Shown piece by piece: positions 24,487-31,166 of a stretch of 36,854 bases of DNA. The stretch lies in the IMG/VR virus record IMGVR_UViG_3300017991_000038, positions 1 to 36,854 of that record. One strand, written 5' to 3'. Positions within the stretch are counted from its first letter, which is position 1, and each line of letters starts with the position of its first letter. The translations under genes were made by a program, and so were the position numbers. The stretch is from a virus. The notes under the pieces are model-generated. The model was not told the DNA's origin and made no database searches. It worked only from the letters and a program-made list of their open reading frames with translations.

Positions 24487-25270
24487 CTGGTTCTCCTTTG
24501 TCATCTCTCCATCGGATGAATCTTGGGAATTGCAGTTTCCCACCACTAGTCTTACTGTTGAACTTCACCTCACAAATTCTTCCAAGATCCTTACCACTGA
24601 GAGCGAAGCGTACTGCATCCGACATTCCACTACACTGGATCTCAATACCCTCTTTGTCACGAAGCCTAATGGCTCCTACTTTTCCGCGATACTTTCCGCG
24701 TCCATCCGCTAACCCGATTACCTCGAGATCAATTGTATGGATCACCTTTACCTTCCACCATTTTGAAAAGCCGCGTTCCTTTAAAACGTACCCTTCAAGA
24801 CCCTTTTGTTTTGCCTCGGTTCTCATTGACTCGATCTCTGGTGGTTCCATATGCTTGATGTACTTTGCGCATCTTCCCGTTGCAGATTCTAGCAATTCGT
24901 GCATCGCTAGATAACTACAGTCCCGATAATCGTACCCTTCGTAGTAGGGAACTGCAAATGGAATGTAGACGAGTCTCTCTGGAAAAGACTTGATCGCGCG
25001 CGGAACATCAGTGGCCGGCTTGCCTGGATAAACTAACTCACAAATTACGGCCGAGTCTTTTGGTAAATCCTCAGCCCAGTCTGGAGCGTTAACTTCCCTA
25101 CTAATGTTCAACGGGTTGCCAGTTCTGTGAGGCGTATAAATGTTTACGCTACTCAGCTGTACGATGGCGACACAGTGCCCATCATGCTTCTCCTCCTGAT
25201 AGATAGGCAGCCCTACTTTATTCGGCCTATAAACTTTAGGCTTGTAGAATAGATCTGACCATTCAATCAT
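24470..25270 (-). CDS. ATP-dependent DNA ligase, 266 aa
   Basis: It seals nicks by an enzyme-AMP intermediate. Motif I is EKHDG with the nucleophile lysine K28. Motif III-like CELVYPG, IIIa FAVPYY, IV LEGYVLK (E159) and V WWKVKV (K173/K175) follow in order. The usual arginine at the end of motif I (KxDGxR) is replaced by cysteine. An OB-fold-like C-terminal part ends near FPRFIRWRDD. The length is short but usual for minimal phage ligases. A hairpin-bearing spacer and AGGAGGTG precede the ATG. Confidence 0.92.
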   Translation of the reverse strand: MIEWSDLFYKPKVYRPNKVGLPIYQEEKHDGHCVAIVQLSSVNIYTPHRTGNPLNISREVNAPDWAEDLPKDSAVICELVYPGKPATDVPRAIKSFPERLVYIPFAVPYYEGYDYRDCSYLAMHELLESATGRCAKYIKHMEPPEIESMRTEAKQKGLEGYVLKERGFSKWWKVKVIHTIDLEVIGLADGRGKYRGKVGAIRLRDKEGIEIQCSGMSDAVRFALSGKDLGRICEVKFNSKTSGGKLQFPRFIRWRDDKGEPDGIRD

Positions 25271-25301
25271 GCTGCACCTCCTTTAGAGAATAATCTCTGT
25301 A

Positions 25302-25322
25302 GAGAGCCCCGATGGGGCCCTC
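25302..25322 (-). repeat. Hairpin in the spacer before the ligase gene
   Basis: On the minus-strand RNA GAGGGCCCC pairs with GGGGCTCTC (one G-U) around a three-base ATC loop. It lies 8 bases after the upstream stop and is followed, after a second AT-rich stretch, by the AAAGGAGGTG ribosome box of the ligase. The imperfect outer arms GAGTAAT and ATTATTCTC resemble those in neighbouring spacers. No T run follows, so it is not a classic terminator. Confidence 0.65.
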
Positions 25323-25330
25323 CGCACAAA

Positions 25331-25636
25331 TTACTCGCTTGCTTCCTCCTCGATCTCTTTTTCGAGATCCGAGAGCTGCTTTTTGAGCTTCTCGAGTTTT
25401 GCCAATTTCTTGGCTGCGGGGTCGTCGCGCTTTTCTACGGCAAGCTTTTTCTCCTGCCACCGCGCTATCTGGTAATCACACCAGGCGATCCGACCTTCTT
25501 TGGTTTTGGGAAAGTCTTTTCCTTTGAGTTTGAAAAGATTGCCAGCTTCATCCCTGAGTTCAGGTACCACTGTTACCTCTTCAGCTTTTTCCTTCTTTGT
25601 GTCCTTTCCCTTCGCCGCATTTTTACTTTTTGCCAT
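25331..25636 (-). CDS. Small basic/coiled-coil protein, 101 aa
   Basis: A lysine-rich start (MAKSKNAAKGKDTKKEKAEE) is followed by a short globular part and a coiled-coil end (KLEKLKKQLSDLEKEI). The ending resembles those of the 93- and 116-residue neighbours, so the three may be diverged relatives. AGGAGGTG precedes the ATG. The function is unknown. A lysine-rich tail plus coiled coil would suit binding nucleic acid. Confidence 0.75.
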   Translation of the reverse strand: MAKSKNAAKGKDTKKEKAEEVTVVPELRDEAGNLFKLKGKDFPKTKEGRIAWCDYQIARWQEKKLAVEKRDDPAAKKLAKLEKLKKQLSDLEKEIEEEASE

Positions 25637-25695
25637 TTTGGCACCTCCTAAATTTTGGGCTAAATCATCAGCGGGGAGAGCCCATCCTGTCCCGT

Positions 25696-25711
25696 ACTGG
25701 CCGAAGCCAGT
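25696..25711 (-). repeat. C(UUCG)G hairpin in the spacer after the 57-aa gene
   Basis: ACTGGC and GCCAGT form a perfect 6-bp stem around TTCG on the minus-strand RNA, a few bases after the upstream stop. The same spacer has a second possible stem (GGGCT with AGCCC) and ends in TTTAGGAGGTG before the next start. Confidence 0.65.
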
Positions 25712-25717
25712 TTCATC

Positions 25718-25891
25718 TTAACCCCATACACTTACGTTGACTATTTCTTCCTGTGGTTCAAACTCGTAAGTTCTAGTGTTCTCATCTTCATCGATTGTTT
25801 TAACACGCCCATTGCAAGCTATGTCCGGTAAAGATCCAAGAATGTCTACTTGTGTATCTTTATCACATTCCACCGTTACGCGTAAATACAT
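25718..25891 (-). CDS. Small beta-rich protein, 57 aa
   Basis: The ATG at 25891 is chosen because AGGAGGTG lies 5 bases upstream. A longer frame to 25921 would cover the ribosome site. The product begins MYLRVTVECDKDTQVDI and ends EEIVNVSVWG, with alternating hydrophobic residues suggesting three or four strands. I do not recognise a family. Confidence 0.7.
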   Translation of the reverse strand: MYLRVTVECDKDTQVDILGSLPDIACNGRVKTIDEDENTRTYEFEPQEEIVNVSVWG

Positions 25892-25907
25892 TTGACACCT
25901 CCTATAA

Positions 25908-25955
25908 TTTAATTGTTCCATGAGGCGCTCAGTAAGCGCCCTAGCAGCAATTAAA
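25908..25955 (-). promoter_or_regulatory. Two-level stem structure before the 57-aa gene
   Basis: Outer arms TTTAATTG and CAATTAAA (8 bp) enclose an inner hairpin GGCGCT/AGCGCC with a five-base loop (UACUG in the RNA). The stop codon of the upstream gene lies in the outer arm, and the ribosome box TATAGGAGGTG follows directly. The arrangement matches 26249-26296, including the loop sequence, so a shared function is likely. Confidence 0.65.
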
Positions 25956-26232
25956 CCTCACGTTCTAATTTCTTAATTTGATCTTTCAATTTCTCAAGTT
26001 TCGCTTTTTTAGAATTGACCGAGTCATCGCTGTATTTATTTTCCCATTCGGCATCAAATCGATCCCTACGCTGTCTCAGGCGATCACATTGCTCCTGAAG
26101 TTTGGGAAGCCTGTCCTGTAGCTTTTTAATGTCCTCTTTCACAGCCAAAATTTCACTGGCAGTCAAAGTTAGTCTTCTATGAGCATCCCTTCGGTCAGCT
26201 TCTAGTTTTTCTTTACTTTCAATCCAACCCAT
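25951..26232 (-). CDS. Small coiled-coil protein, 93 aa
   Basis: It is helical over nearly its full length, with heptads in the middle (VKEDIKKLQDRLPKLQEQ) and a final KLEKLKDQIKKLEREV nearly matching that of the 101-aa neighbour. The ATG at 26232 has AGGAGGTG upstream. It probably forms oligomers. The function is unknown. Confidence 0.72.
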   Translation of the reverse strand: MGWIESKEKLEADRRDAHRRLTLTASEILAVKEDIKKLQDRLPKLQEQCDRLRQRRDRFDAEWENKYSDDSVNSKKAKLEKLKDQIKKLEREV

Positions 26233-26248
26233 TTAACACCTCCTATTA

Positions 26249-26296
26249 GTTAAATCCACATCACTGCCCCCAGTAGGGGCAGGGGATAAATTTAAC
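26249..26296 (-). promoter_or_regulatory. Two-level stem structure before the 93-aa gene
   Basis: Outer arms GTTAAAT and ATTTAAC (7 bp) enclose an inner hairpin CTGCCCC/GGGGCAG with a UACUG loop in the minus-strand RNA, and AGGAGGTG follows. Architecture and loop are the same as in 25908-25955, though the stem sequences differ. This compensatory variation suggests that the RNA fold matters. Confidence 0.65.
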
Positions 26297-26642
26297 CTTC
26301 GTTCTCGAGAGCGGCTTCTAGTTCCGCTATCTGCTTTTTCTTCCGTTCTATCTGGCGCTTCTTTTTCTTAACATCGCGATCCGCTTTTACATCAGGCGAT
26401 CTGTTATACCAGAATTTATATAAGGAATTGAATTTTCTGGTAATTTGCATGCTAAGTTTGGAAAGGGAAGCGTGATGCGAAGGGACCTCTTCTAAAATTT
26501 CGAGGGCTTTTCTCATATGCCTTAGACTAATTTTAATCTCATCCACTGCTGCATCGTAAGCAGCCTGTTGTTCCTGTGTCATCGCAGGTTTCTTTTTAAC
26601 GTCCGCAACACTTGTTTCCTTTTCAATTTTCTTTTTTGCCAT
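26292..26642 (-). CDS. Small basic coiled-coil protein, 116 aa
   Basis: The ATG at 26642 has AGGAGGTG 6 bases upstream. An earlier start at 26672 would cover that site. It begins MAKKKIEKETSV, has a helical middle (AVDEIKISLRHMRKALEIL) and ends with a lysine-rich coiled coil (RQIERKKKQIAELEAAL) like those of the 93- and 101-aa neighbours. No domain is recognised. Confidence 0.72.
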   Translation of the reverse strand: MAKKKIEKETSVADVKKKPAMTQEQQAAYDAAVDEIKISLRHMRKALEILEEVPSHHASLSKLSMQITRKFNSLYKFWYNRSPDVKADRDVKKKKRQIERKKKQIAELEAALENEG

Positions 26643-26686
26643 AATAGCACCTCCTATAATCTGTGGGAGCATAATTACTCCTGAAG

Positions 26687-26702
26687 GAGCCCCGAAGGGC
26701 CC
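26687..26702 (-). repeat. UUCG hairpin before the 116-aa gene
   Basis: On the minus-strand RNA GGGCCC pairs with GGGCTC (one G-U) around TTCG. Just downstream, CTCC, GGAG and CTCC segments allow two alternative small stems, and TTATAGGAGGTG follows. Confidence 0.6.
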
Positions 26703-26714
26703 TATCAGCAGGAA

Positions 26715-26903
26715 TTATAATGTTGCATCAGCGTGTTCGAGAGCGTTCAACATTGGGTTGGGTATCTTTTTCGCGTAGATTTTTGTGCGAGGGCTGAGTT
26801 TCAATTCCGCTTTAATTTCGTTGTACTCTTCTCTGCTGTTTGCGAAAGTTTCGTAGCCCTTATTGATTCCATTGGTCACGCGAATTCTGTAGATATTTTT
26901 CAT
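26715..26903 (-). CDS. Small hypothetical protein, 62 aa
   Basis: The ATG at 26903 has AGGAG 9 bases upstream. The frame stays open much further (to 27617), but that part crosses repeats and palindromes and has no coding look. The product begins MKNIYRIRVTNGINKGYETF and is probably a compact alpha/beta fold. It is the first gene of the second minus-strand block. Confidence 0.65.
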   Translation of the reverse strand: MKNIYRIRVTNGINKGYETFANSREEYNEIKAELKLSPRTKIYAKKIPNPMLNALEHADATL

Positions 26904-26925
26904 TTGCTCATCTCCTATAATTATT

Positions 26926-26982
26926 GGGAGTAGAATTACTCCCGAATACCTTCTAAATTCTAAAAAGTATTCGGGAGTAATT
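26926..26982 (-). promoter_or_regulatory. Alternative-pairing leader hairpins before the small-gene block
   Basis: A perfect 16-bp inverted repeat (26934-26949 with 26967-26982, AATTACTCCCGAATAC arms) has a 17-base loop. A second inverted repeat, GGGAGTA (26926-26932) with TACTCCC (26937-26943), uses part of the same arm. In the minus-strand RNA the middle GGGAGTA can pair with either side, so the two folds exclude each other, as in attenuators. The AGGAG of the 62-aa gene lies directly downstream. Confidence 0.65.
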
Positions 26983-27060
26983 TTAATTAAAAAATTACCA
27001 CCCGTGGAGGTGAGGTGCAAAAATTTAGTTGTCAAAGAACTCGTGTCACTACCGTAAAAA

Positions 27061-27183
27061 TCATACTGCTTTTTCGCCTTTCGGGCTAAGCCAGAATTTC
27101 GGTCCATCTGACCACTCCCTACATTGGGCGGGCGGCGTGTTTCCTGAGCGTTTATCGCCTGCCCCGTGGCTCCATGGTTCCAT
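27061..27183 (-). CDS. Possible 40-aa small ORF in the leader (weak)
   Basis: An ATG at 27183 opens a 40-codon frame beginning MEPWSHGAGDKRSG and containing REWSDGPKFWLSPKG, with three tryptophans and one cysteine. It has no ribosome site. It may be a leader peptide or chance. The composition looks more protein-like than the other frames here. Confidence 0.25.
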   Translation of the reverse strand: MEPWSHGAGDKRSGNTPPAQCREWSDGPKFWLSPKGEKAV

Positions 27184-27226
27184 AGTATCACGACTATCTG
27201 AGATGTAAACAACTGATTAGAAAAGT

Positions 27227-27254
27227 ATAATAAAAATAACCACTTAGAGATCAA
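27227..27254 (-). promoter_or_regulatory. Candidate leftward promoter for the small-gene/ligase operon
   Basis: On the minus strand TTGATC (27254-27249) and TATTAT (27232-27227) are 16 bases apart. The start would be near 27220, giving a leader of about 315 bases to the first gene. A second candidate (TTGTTT, 17 bases, GATACT) lies just downstream. The block needs a promoter in this region because the polymerase operon ends before it. Confidence 0.45.
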
Positions 27255-27262
27255 ATTAATTT

Positions 27263-27469
27263 TAGCCGCTATTTTGAAAAAGTAAAAAAGGTACGTTTTG
27301 TGTAGATTATGTAATGAAATTAAACACTTAGGGTCCTGTACTAGAACGCCGTTAGATCCGTTTTGCCGATATAATAGATCAAATAGATCGTTCCGCTTTA
27401 GACGGCGTTCTAGTACTAAAATAATACGTTTATGTAATAGAATTAAACACTTAGGTACTATAGCGGCTA
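27263..27469. repeat. Nested inverted and direct repeats (origin-like)
   Basis: An outer inverted pair, TAGCCGCTA (27263-27271) and TAGCGGCTA (27461-27469), encloses two 26-base direct repeats (27307-27332 and 27430-27455, two mismatches). These in turn enclose a perfect 15-bp inverted repeat (27338-27352 with 27402-27416, GTACTAGAACGCCGT arms). The symmetric nesting suggests a protein-binding or initiation site. The loop region 27353-27401 is AT-rich. Confidence 0.8.
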
Positions 27470-27541
27470 AGTACCGCTCACGTGTAACCAGTCGGCGAAT
27501 GGCTAGATCACAGCGGAAAGTGGTATATTTATATAGCCCTT

Positions 27542-27588
27542 GCCAAGAACTTGGCGTATACGCCGAATCAGAAGCCGAAATTTTTCGG
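27542..27588. repeat. Cluster of three palindromes after the DNA polymerase gene
   Basis: GCCAAGAACTTGGC (27542-27555), the perfect GGCGTATACGCC (27553-27564) and CCGAAATTTTTCGG (27575-27588) lie within 47 bases. The first two share bases and cannot fold together. They follow the polymerase stop by 17 bases on the minus strand and may act as terminators or protein sites. No T run follows on either strand. Confidence 0.75.
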
Positions 27589-27604
27589 TAATATAGATTA
27601 CAAT

Positions 27605-29551
27605 TCATGAACCCCATTCCTTCATTTTTACAGATTTACTTTCCTGCATACACTTAATTATACTTTTCCTATATTCTTTTTCCCCGACCTGTTCTAAGCG
27701 AACTGGGACTTCTTTTCCTTGGGACAAATACCTGTGAGCCACTTTTGCATCGACCAACATTGGGACACGAAAATCAGTATCTTCAAGAACCTTCGTAGCA
27801 TCGACTATAAAATCCACATATTGATCCTCAGGAAGTTCAAAGATAACTGAGTCATGGACAGTAGTCATGAATAAACATTCCGGATATTTTGTTATGAGCT
27901 CTTCATGCAAGGCTGCTATCCTATCCTTACAGAGATCCGCAGCTGATCCTTGGATGATATAATTTGTAGACTTATGTCTGGGAGCATTTTCCCCGAACAC
28001 ATATCTCCTCCCATAATAGTTCTTTATCCATCCCCTACGCTTGACAGCTCCTTCTACCTTCTTCTGGAATTTTTTAATGTCCGGAAACTTATTATGATAG
28101 TCTGCATAGATCTTTAGGGCGAGCTGCTCTGTTTCCCCTGTGTTTAATTGCTTAGCCCTATCCTTTGTTTGCTGACCACCACCTGTAAGGTACGCTCTCA
28201 TTTGTTCCCGCATGTTTTCATCTTCCGCTCCCTTAAGGGCTAAAAGACCAGCTATGTTCTTTATAAGAGCTTTCTTTCCCATTCCGTAGATAAACGAGAA
28301 ATTCATTTGCTTCGCGAATTGTCTATCCACTCCTAGCATTCCTGCAAGATGCCCGTGGAAGTCCATGTAGGGATTCTCTTTATATGCTCCGAGGATTGCT
28401 TCCGAGTTTGTATAATGGCCGAAGATTCTATATTCAACCTGGGAATAATCGAAGGCCACAATTACATTTCCTTCCCGTGCGAGCAGGTGAACTTCCGCTT
28501 CAGGTGGAACATTTTGTAAGTTCGGATCCTTGCATGACCACCGGCCAGTCTTCGTCCCACTTTGTTTGAAATCTGCGTGCATCATTCCATCTTCTGCTCT
28601 TCGTCTAATCCATCCTTTACAGTAGGTATTGGAATAATGTTTCACTGAATTATACTTAGCAATTAAGGGACCAATTGGATGATCGAGAGTCGTAAGAGCC
28701 ATCTGGTTCCACTGAGGTTTTCCGGTTTTCTTTTGATAGGCTTTTGGAATTATTCCAAACTTGCCCATTAGGATCCTAGTAATTTCTGATTCCTGGTTAG
28801 GATCCATCTCTTCACCAGCTGCTTCATTTATTTGTTCGTGAAGGTCTATCATTTCTTGAAGACATCGAGCATAAGTCTTTTTCAACTTTAGCCAATCCAC
28901 ATTTACGCCAGTGATCTCACTTCGAAGGATCCACTTTGTAAGACGCTTTTCAATATCCCAAACACGATCCGAGTAGGAGGGAAGTTGTCTTTCTAATTCG
29001 TGAAATAATTCAGCTGTAAGTTTCACATCTTGTTCCGCGTAAGGTCCCATCAAGTGTGTAGGAACCCTTCCCCAATCCTTGGTCTTTATTGATTTTGCAT
29101 AGGCAGAGACAGCCGGATCCTTAGCCGCTCCCAAGAATAGTTTGCCAAGATTATCTAATGAGTAAGATGGAAGCGCGTTGTGAACAAGTCTTGCCAAAAC
29201 CATCGTGTCTATTATGAGACCATTCCACATTATTCCATCTTGCCAAAAGAATCTACCGTCGAATTTTATGTTGTGATTTACAATGTCCCTACCGGATCCC
29301 ATCACATCTTTGAGCCATTTAATTCCTTGTGTAAAATTAAAGTTCTCATTATCGTTTCCACTGTGATGGCGAAGAGGCATGTACCATTGATGTTTTGCAT
29401 CAAGTGTCCCAATCGCTGCGCCTGCTATACGGTGCCCATTAAAAGGTTCAAAGGCGCTTACCTTGTCATCGAAAGATGTTGTTTCCAGATCCACGATCAA
29501 CGTTTCATCATTTGAAAAGTTTGGCAGATCCTCCGAGTTCTTTAATAACAT
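27605..29551 (-). CDS. DNA polymerase, family A with 3'-5' exonuclease, 648 aa
   Basis: This is the replicative polymerase. The exonuclease motifs are DLETTS (D21, E23), NHNIKFD (D98) and YAEQDVKL (Y171, D175). Polymerase motif A is AFDYSQVEYR (D368), motif B RQFAKQMNFSFIYG (R410, K414, F418, Y422) and motif C TVHDSVIFE (D567). All catalytic acids are present, but motif C has HDS where most family members have HDE, and motif B has NFS where NFG is usual. F418 (the E. coli F762 position) predicts discrimination against dideoxynucleotides. No 5' nuclease domain is present. It overlaps the kinase-UDG gene by 44 bases and has GGGAG before the ATG. Confidence 0.95.
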   Translation of the reverse strand: MLLKNSEDLPNFSNDETLIVDLETTSFDDKVSAFEPFNGHRIAGAAIGTLDAKHQWYMPLRHHSGNDNENFNFTQGIKWLKDVMGSGRDIVNHNIKFDGRFFWQDGIMWNGLIIDTMVLARLVHNALPSYSLDNLGKLFLGAAKDPAVSAYAKSIKTKDWGRVPTHLMGPYAEQDVKLTAELFHELERQLPSYSDRVWDIEKRLTKWILRSEITGVNVDWLKLKKTYARCLQEMIDLHEQINEAAGEEMDPNQESEITRILMGKFGIIPKAYQKKTGKPQWNQMALTTLDHPIGPLIAKYNSVKHYSNTYCKGWIRRRAEDGMMHADFKQSGTKTGRWSCKDPNLQNVPPEAEVHLLAREGNVIVAFDYSQVEYRIFGHYTNSEAILGAYKENPYMDFHGHLAGMLGVDRQFAKQMNFSFIYGMGKKALIKNIAGLLALKGAEDENMREQMRAYLTGGGQQTKDRAKQLNTGETEQLALKIYADYHNKFPDIKKFQKKVEGAVKRRGWIKNYYGRRYVFGENAPRHKSTNYIIQGSAADLCKDRIAALHEELITKYPECLFMTTVHDSVIFELPEDQYVDFIVDATKVLEDTDFRVPMLVDAKVAHRYLSQGKEVPVRLEQVGEKEYRKSIIKCMQESKSVKMKEWGS

Positions 29552-30434
29552 TTTCTAACTCCCTTCCATAGTATTTTTCTGTGTTTGCCTCGAACCTATT
29601 CAACTTTGCCGGGTGTGGTATCTTCCCTACTTTTGCTTTACATTTAAAATGGACCCTGGCTGCCTCGTGAGCTACATCACCCATCGCAATAATGATTTTA
29701 GGTTTGAGTATTCCTACTAGATGTTTCGAGTAGTATTTTCCAGACGGTGTCATAGAATTGTGAACGTGTATTTTCCCAATATCAATTCCGGAATGATGGA
29801 TCATATTTAGAAAGAAGGATCCAGTACTCGTTCTATCTACCGGAACCAGTGGGGGTACGCTCATTTTCTTTGAGACTCTGGGATTAACTTTATCAGCCAA
29901 GAAAAGAACTTCGGGTTCCAAAGTACCTACCCCATATAATCTTTTAGAAGTGTACAATTTCTTTTTGTCTACTAAGATTCCTCTTCCCAAATACTTATGA
30001 AGATACACAGTGTAATTGTCAGAGGTAGTAACGCGGAGCCGCTTGTTGAGCAATGCCTTATATCTTTTGTAGATCATATGAGCTGGAAAGGATGCTCCCT
30101 CAGGTTTTTCATTTGGGTCCAGTCCCCTGCGTTTCAACTCTTCCATTGGGGGCAAAAGAATTAACACGTCTCTGGCGTTTCCAAAAGTAAGGAGAGATAG
30201 ATACATTAGTTGATCCAAGCGAAGTCTTGGCTTCTTATGGTAGATCATCTCAGTGATCCAACACCTATCTATGATAGTGTCTATCCCAGCGGTAACTTGG
30301 GCCATGCTGGTCATCCATACTCTGGACTTTGTTTTATATGACCGGATATAAACCGGACGCAGTCCCTGCTCTTTTCTAATTTCTTGAGCTAGGGTTGACT
30401 TGCCACACTTATTTGGTCCTTCTACAATAATCAT
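29508..30434 (-). CDS. dTMP kinase-like domain fused to a UDG-superfamily-like domain, 308 aa
   Basis: The N-terminal half has a P-loop (EGPNKCGKST, about 5-14) and DRCWITEMIYHKK, which matches the DR...Y pattern of thymidylate kinases. The C-terminal half (about 180-308) resembles family-4-type uracil-DNA glycosylases in order: VLFLADKVNPR, SMTPSGKYY, PKIIIAMGDVAHEA and HPAKLNRF. The usual first motif GEAPG is not conserved (LADKVNP), so glycosylase activity is doubtful. The ATG at 30434 follows AGGAGG. It stands between a small membrane protein and the polymerase. A joint role in keeping dTTP high and uracil low is plausible. Confidence 0.72.
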   Translation of the reverse strand: MIIVEGPNKCGKSTLAQEIRKEQGLRPVYIRSYKTKSRVWMTSMAQVTAGIDTIIDRCWITEMIYHKKPRLRLDQLMYLSLLTFGNARDVLILLPPMEELKRRGLDPNEKPEGASFPAHMIYKRYKALLNKRLRVTTSDNYTVYLHKYLGRGILVDKKKLYTSKRLYGVGTLEPEVLFLADKVNPRVSKKMSVPPLVPVDRTSTGSFFLNMIHHSGIDIGKIHVHNSMTPSGKYYSKHLVGILKPKIIIAMGDVAHEAARVHFKCKAKVGKIPHPAKLNRFEANTEKYYGRELENVIKELGGSAKLFK

Positions 30435-30642
30435 TTTCCCTCGCCTCCTCAAAAGCTCCTACGCTAATTCCATAGGCATCTAACGCGAGCCTTGTATGAT
30501 ACCTATCTAACTCAGTATAACAGGCTTTCTCTTCAAGAAACTCTACTCGCTCTTCAAGATTCTTGCGATCCATTCCTTGCATTATGTTGATCACTACGCA
30601 AGCAGCTATTGCTATCCATATAAATACTTCAACAAGTTTCAT
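30409..30642 (-). CDS. Small membrane protein with coiled coil, 77 aa
   Basis: An N-terminal membrane span (VEVFIWIAIAACVVINIMQG) is followed by a charged helix (RKNLEERVEFLEEK) and a polar end. The layout resembles small inner-membrane proteins such as i-spanins, but it lies in the early operon, far from the lysis genes. It overlaps both neighbours. The function is unknown. Confidence 0.7.
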   Translation of the reverse strand: MKLVEVFIWIAIAACVVINIMQGMDRKNLEERVEFLEEKACYTELDRYHTRLALDAYGISVGAFEEARENDYCRRTK

Positions 30643-31166
30643 CGGTCTATTACCTCCGCGTGATAGTCTGCAATTTTCATATTAAGGACCGGATCATAGT
30701 CCTCCCAGTAGAATTCTTCGAGCGGCTCTAACAACCACGCAATGACATCTCTAAGGAGTTCAAGATCCTCGTCCAGTTTTTCAACATGAATTGATCTGGC
30801 GTACACGTTCAGTTGAAATTGCATCTTAGATTTTAAACGATCACAGGGTTGCATTAGAACATGTAGTAAGGAAATACAGGACAGCGGAATTGTTGCATCA
30901 ACGGTGTCATTGCAGTGAGATACCAGATCCCTACGCCAAGGTTCTTCCAACAGAATGTGTCTTGTCCGGGTAAGTTCCATAAGAGTGTTTTCTCCCCACT
31001 CTTTGACTATCGCATCCTCGATTTCGATAGGATCAATTTCCCGAGCTTGGATATTTAGTAGGATACTGATTCCAGTCTTCCTCACGGATATGAAACGCTT
31101 ACCCCTTACTTCAACGCCTGTTCCAAACTTGGCGTGCCTTTTCCAAATGTCTGCTGCTAATCCCAT
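30639..31166 (-). CDS. Possible thymidylate synthase/dNMP hydroxymethylase relative, 175 aa
   Basis: The match is faint. IPLSCISLLHVLM could hold the catalytic cysteine. MQFQLNVYARSIHVEKLD, with an RS pair in the right place, resembles the nucleotide-binding strand and RSxD motif of thymidylate synthase-type enzymes. It is shorter than the usual 260 residues. It sits next to the ThyX-like gene, overlapping it by 10 bases. If right, the phage would have two routes to modify the 5 position of dUMP or dCMP. An unrelated hypothetical protein remains quite possible. Confidence 0.4.
   Translation of the reverse strand: MGLAADIWKRHAKFGTGVEVRGKRFISVRKTGISILLNIQAREIDPIEIEDAIVKEWGENTLMELTRTRHILLEEPWRRDLVSHCNDTVDATIPLSCISLLHVLMQPCDRLKSKMQFQLNVYARSIHVEKLDEDLELLRDVIAWLLEPLEEFYWEDYDPVLNMKIADYHAEVIDR

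Larger units (their letters stand above)
26904..27604. other. Large non-coding region, origin or structured leader candidate
   Basis: About 700 bp without a convincing gene lie between the polymerase end and the small-gene block. The left part (26904-27220) would be the leader of the small-gene transcript. The right part (27250-27590) is packed with inverted and direct repeats. In a genome where genes otherwise overlap, such a region must have a function, and an origin of replication is the simplest guess. Confidence 0.75.

Noticed and set aside
25263-25460. 65-codon basic frame overlapping the 101-aa gene
   Set aside because: It crosses the spacer hairpin and is a shadow of the coiled-coil gene. 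There is no ribosome site.
27100-27200. tRNA-like fold around the GGGCGGGCG / CGCCTGCCC stem
   Set aside because: No TPsiC-type GTTCRANNC arm or anticodon arm can be drawn. It is only a 9-bp stem with one wobble.
27298-27591. Plus-strand 97-codon frame
   Set aside because: Its repeated RLCN.IKHLG segments only reflect the DNA direct repeats. There is no ribosome site, and it runs through three palindromes.
26904-27617. Long minus-strand frame that would extend the 62-aa gene to 300 residues
   Set aside because: It crosses inverted and direct repeats, has no ribosome site at its start and lacks protein-like composition. The ATG at 26903 has AGGAG and is sufficient.
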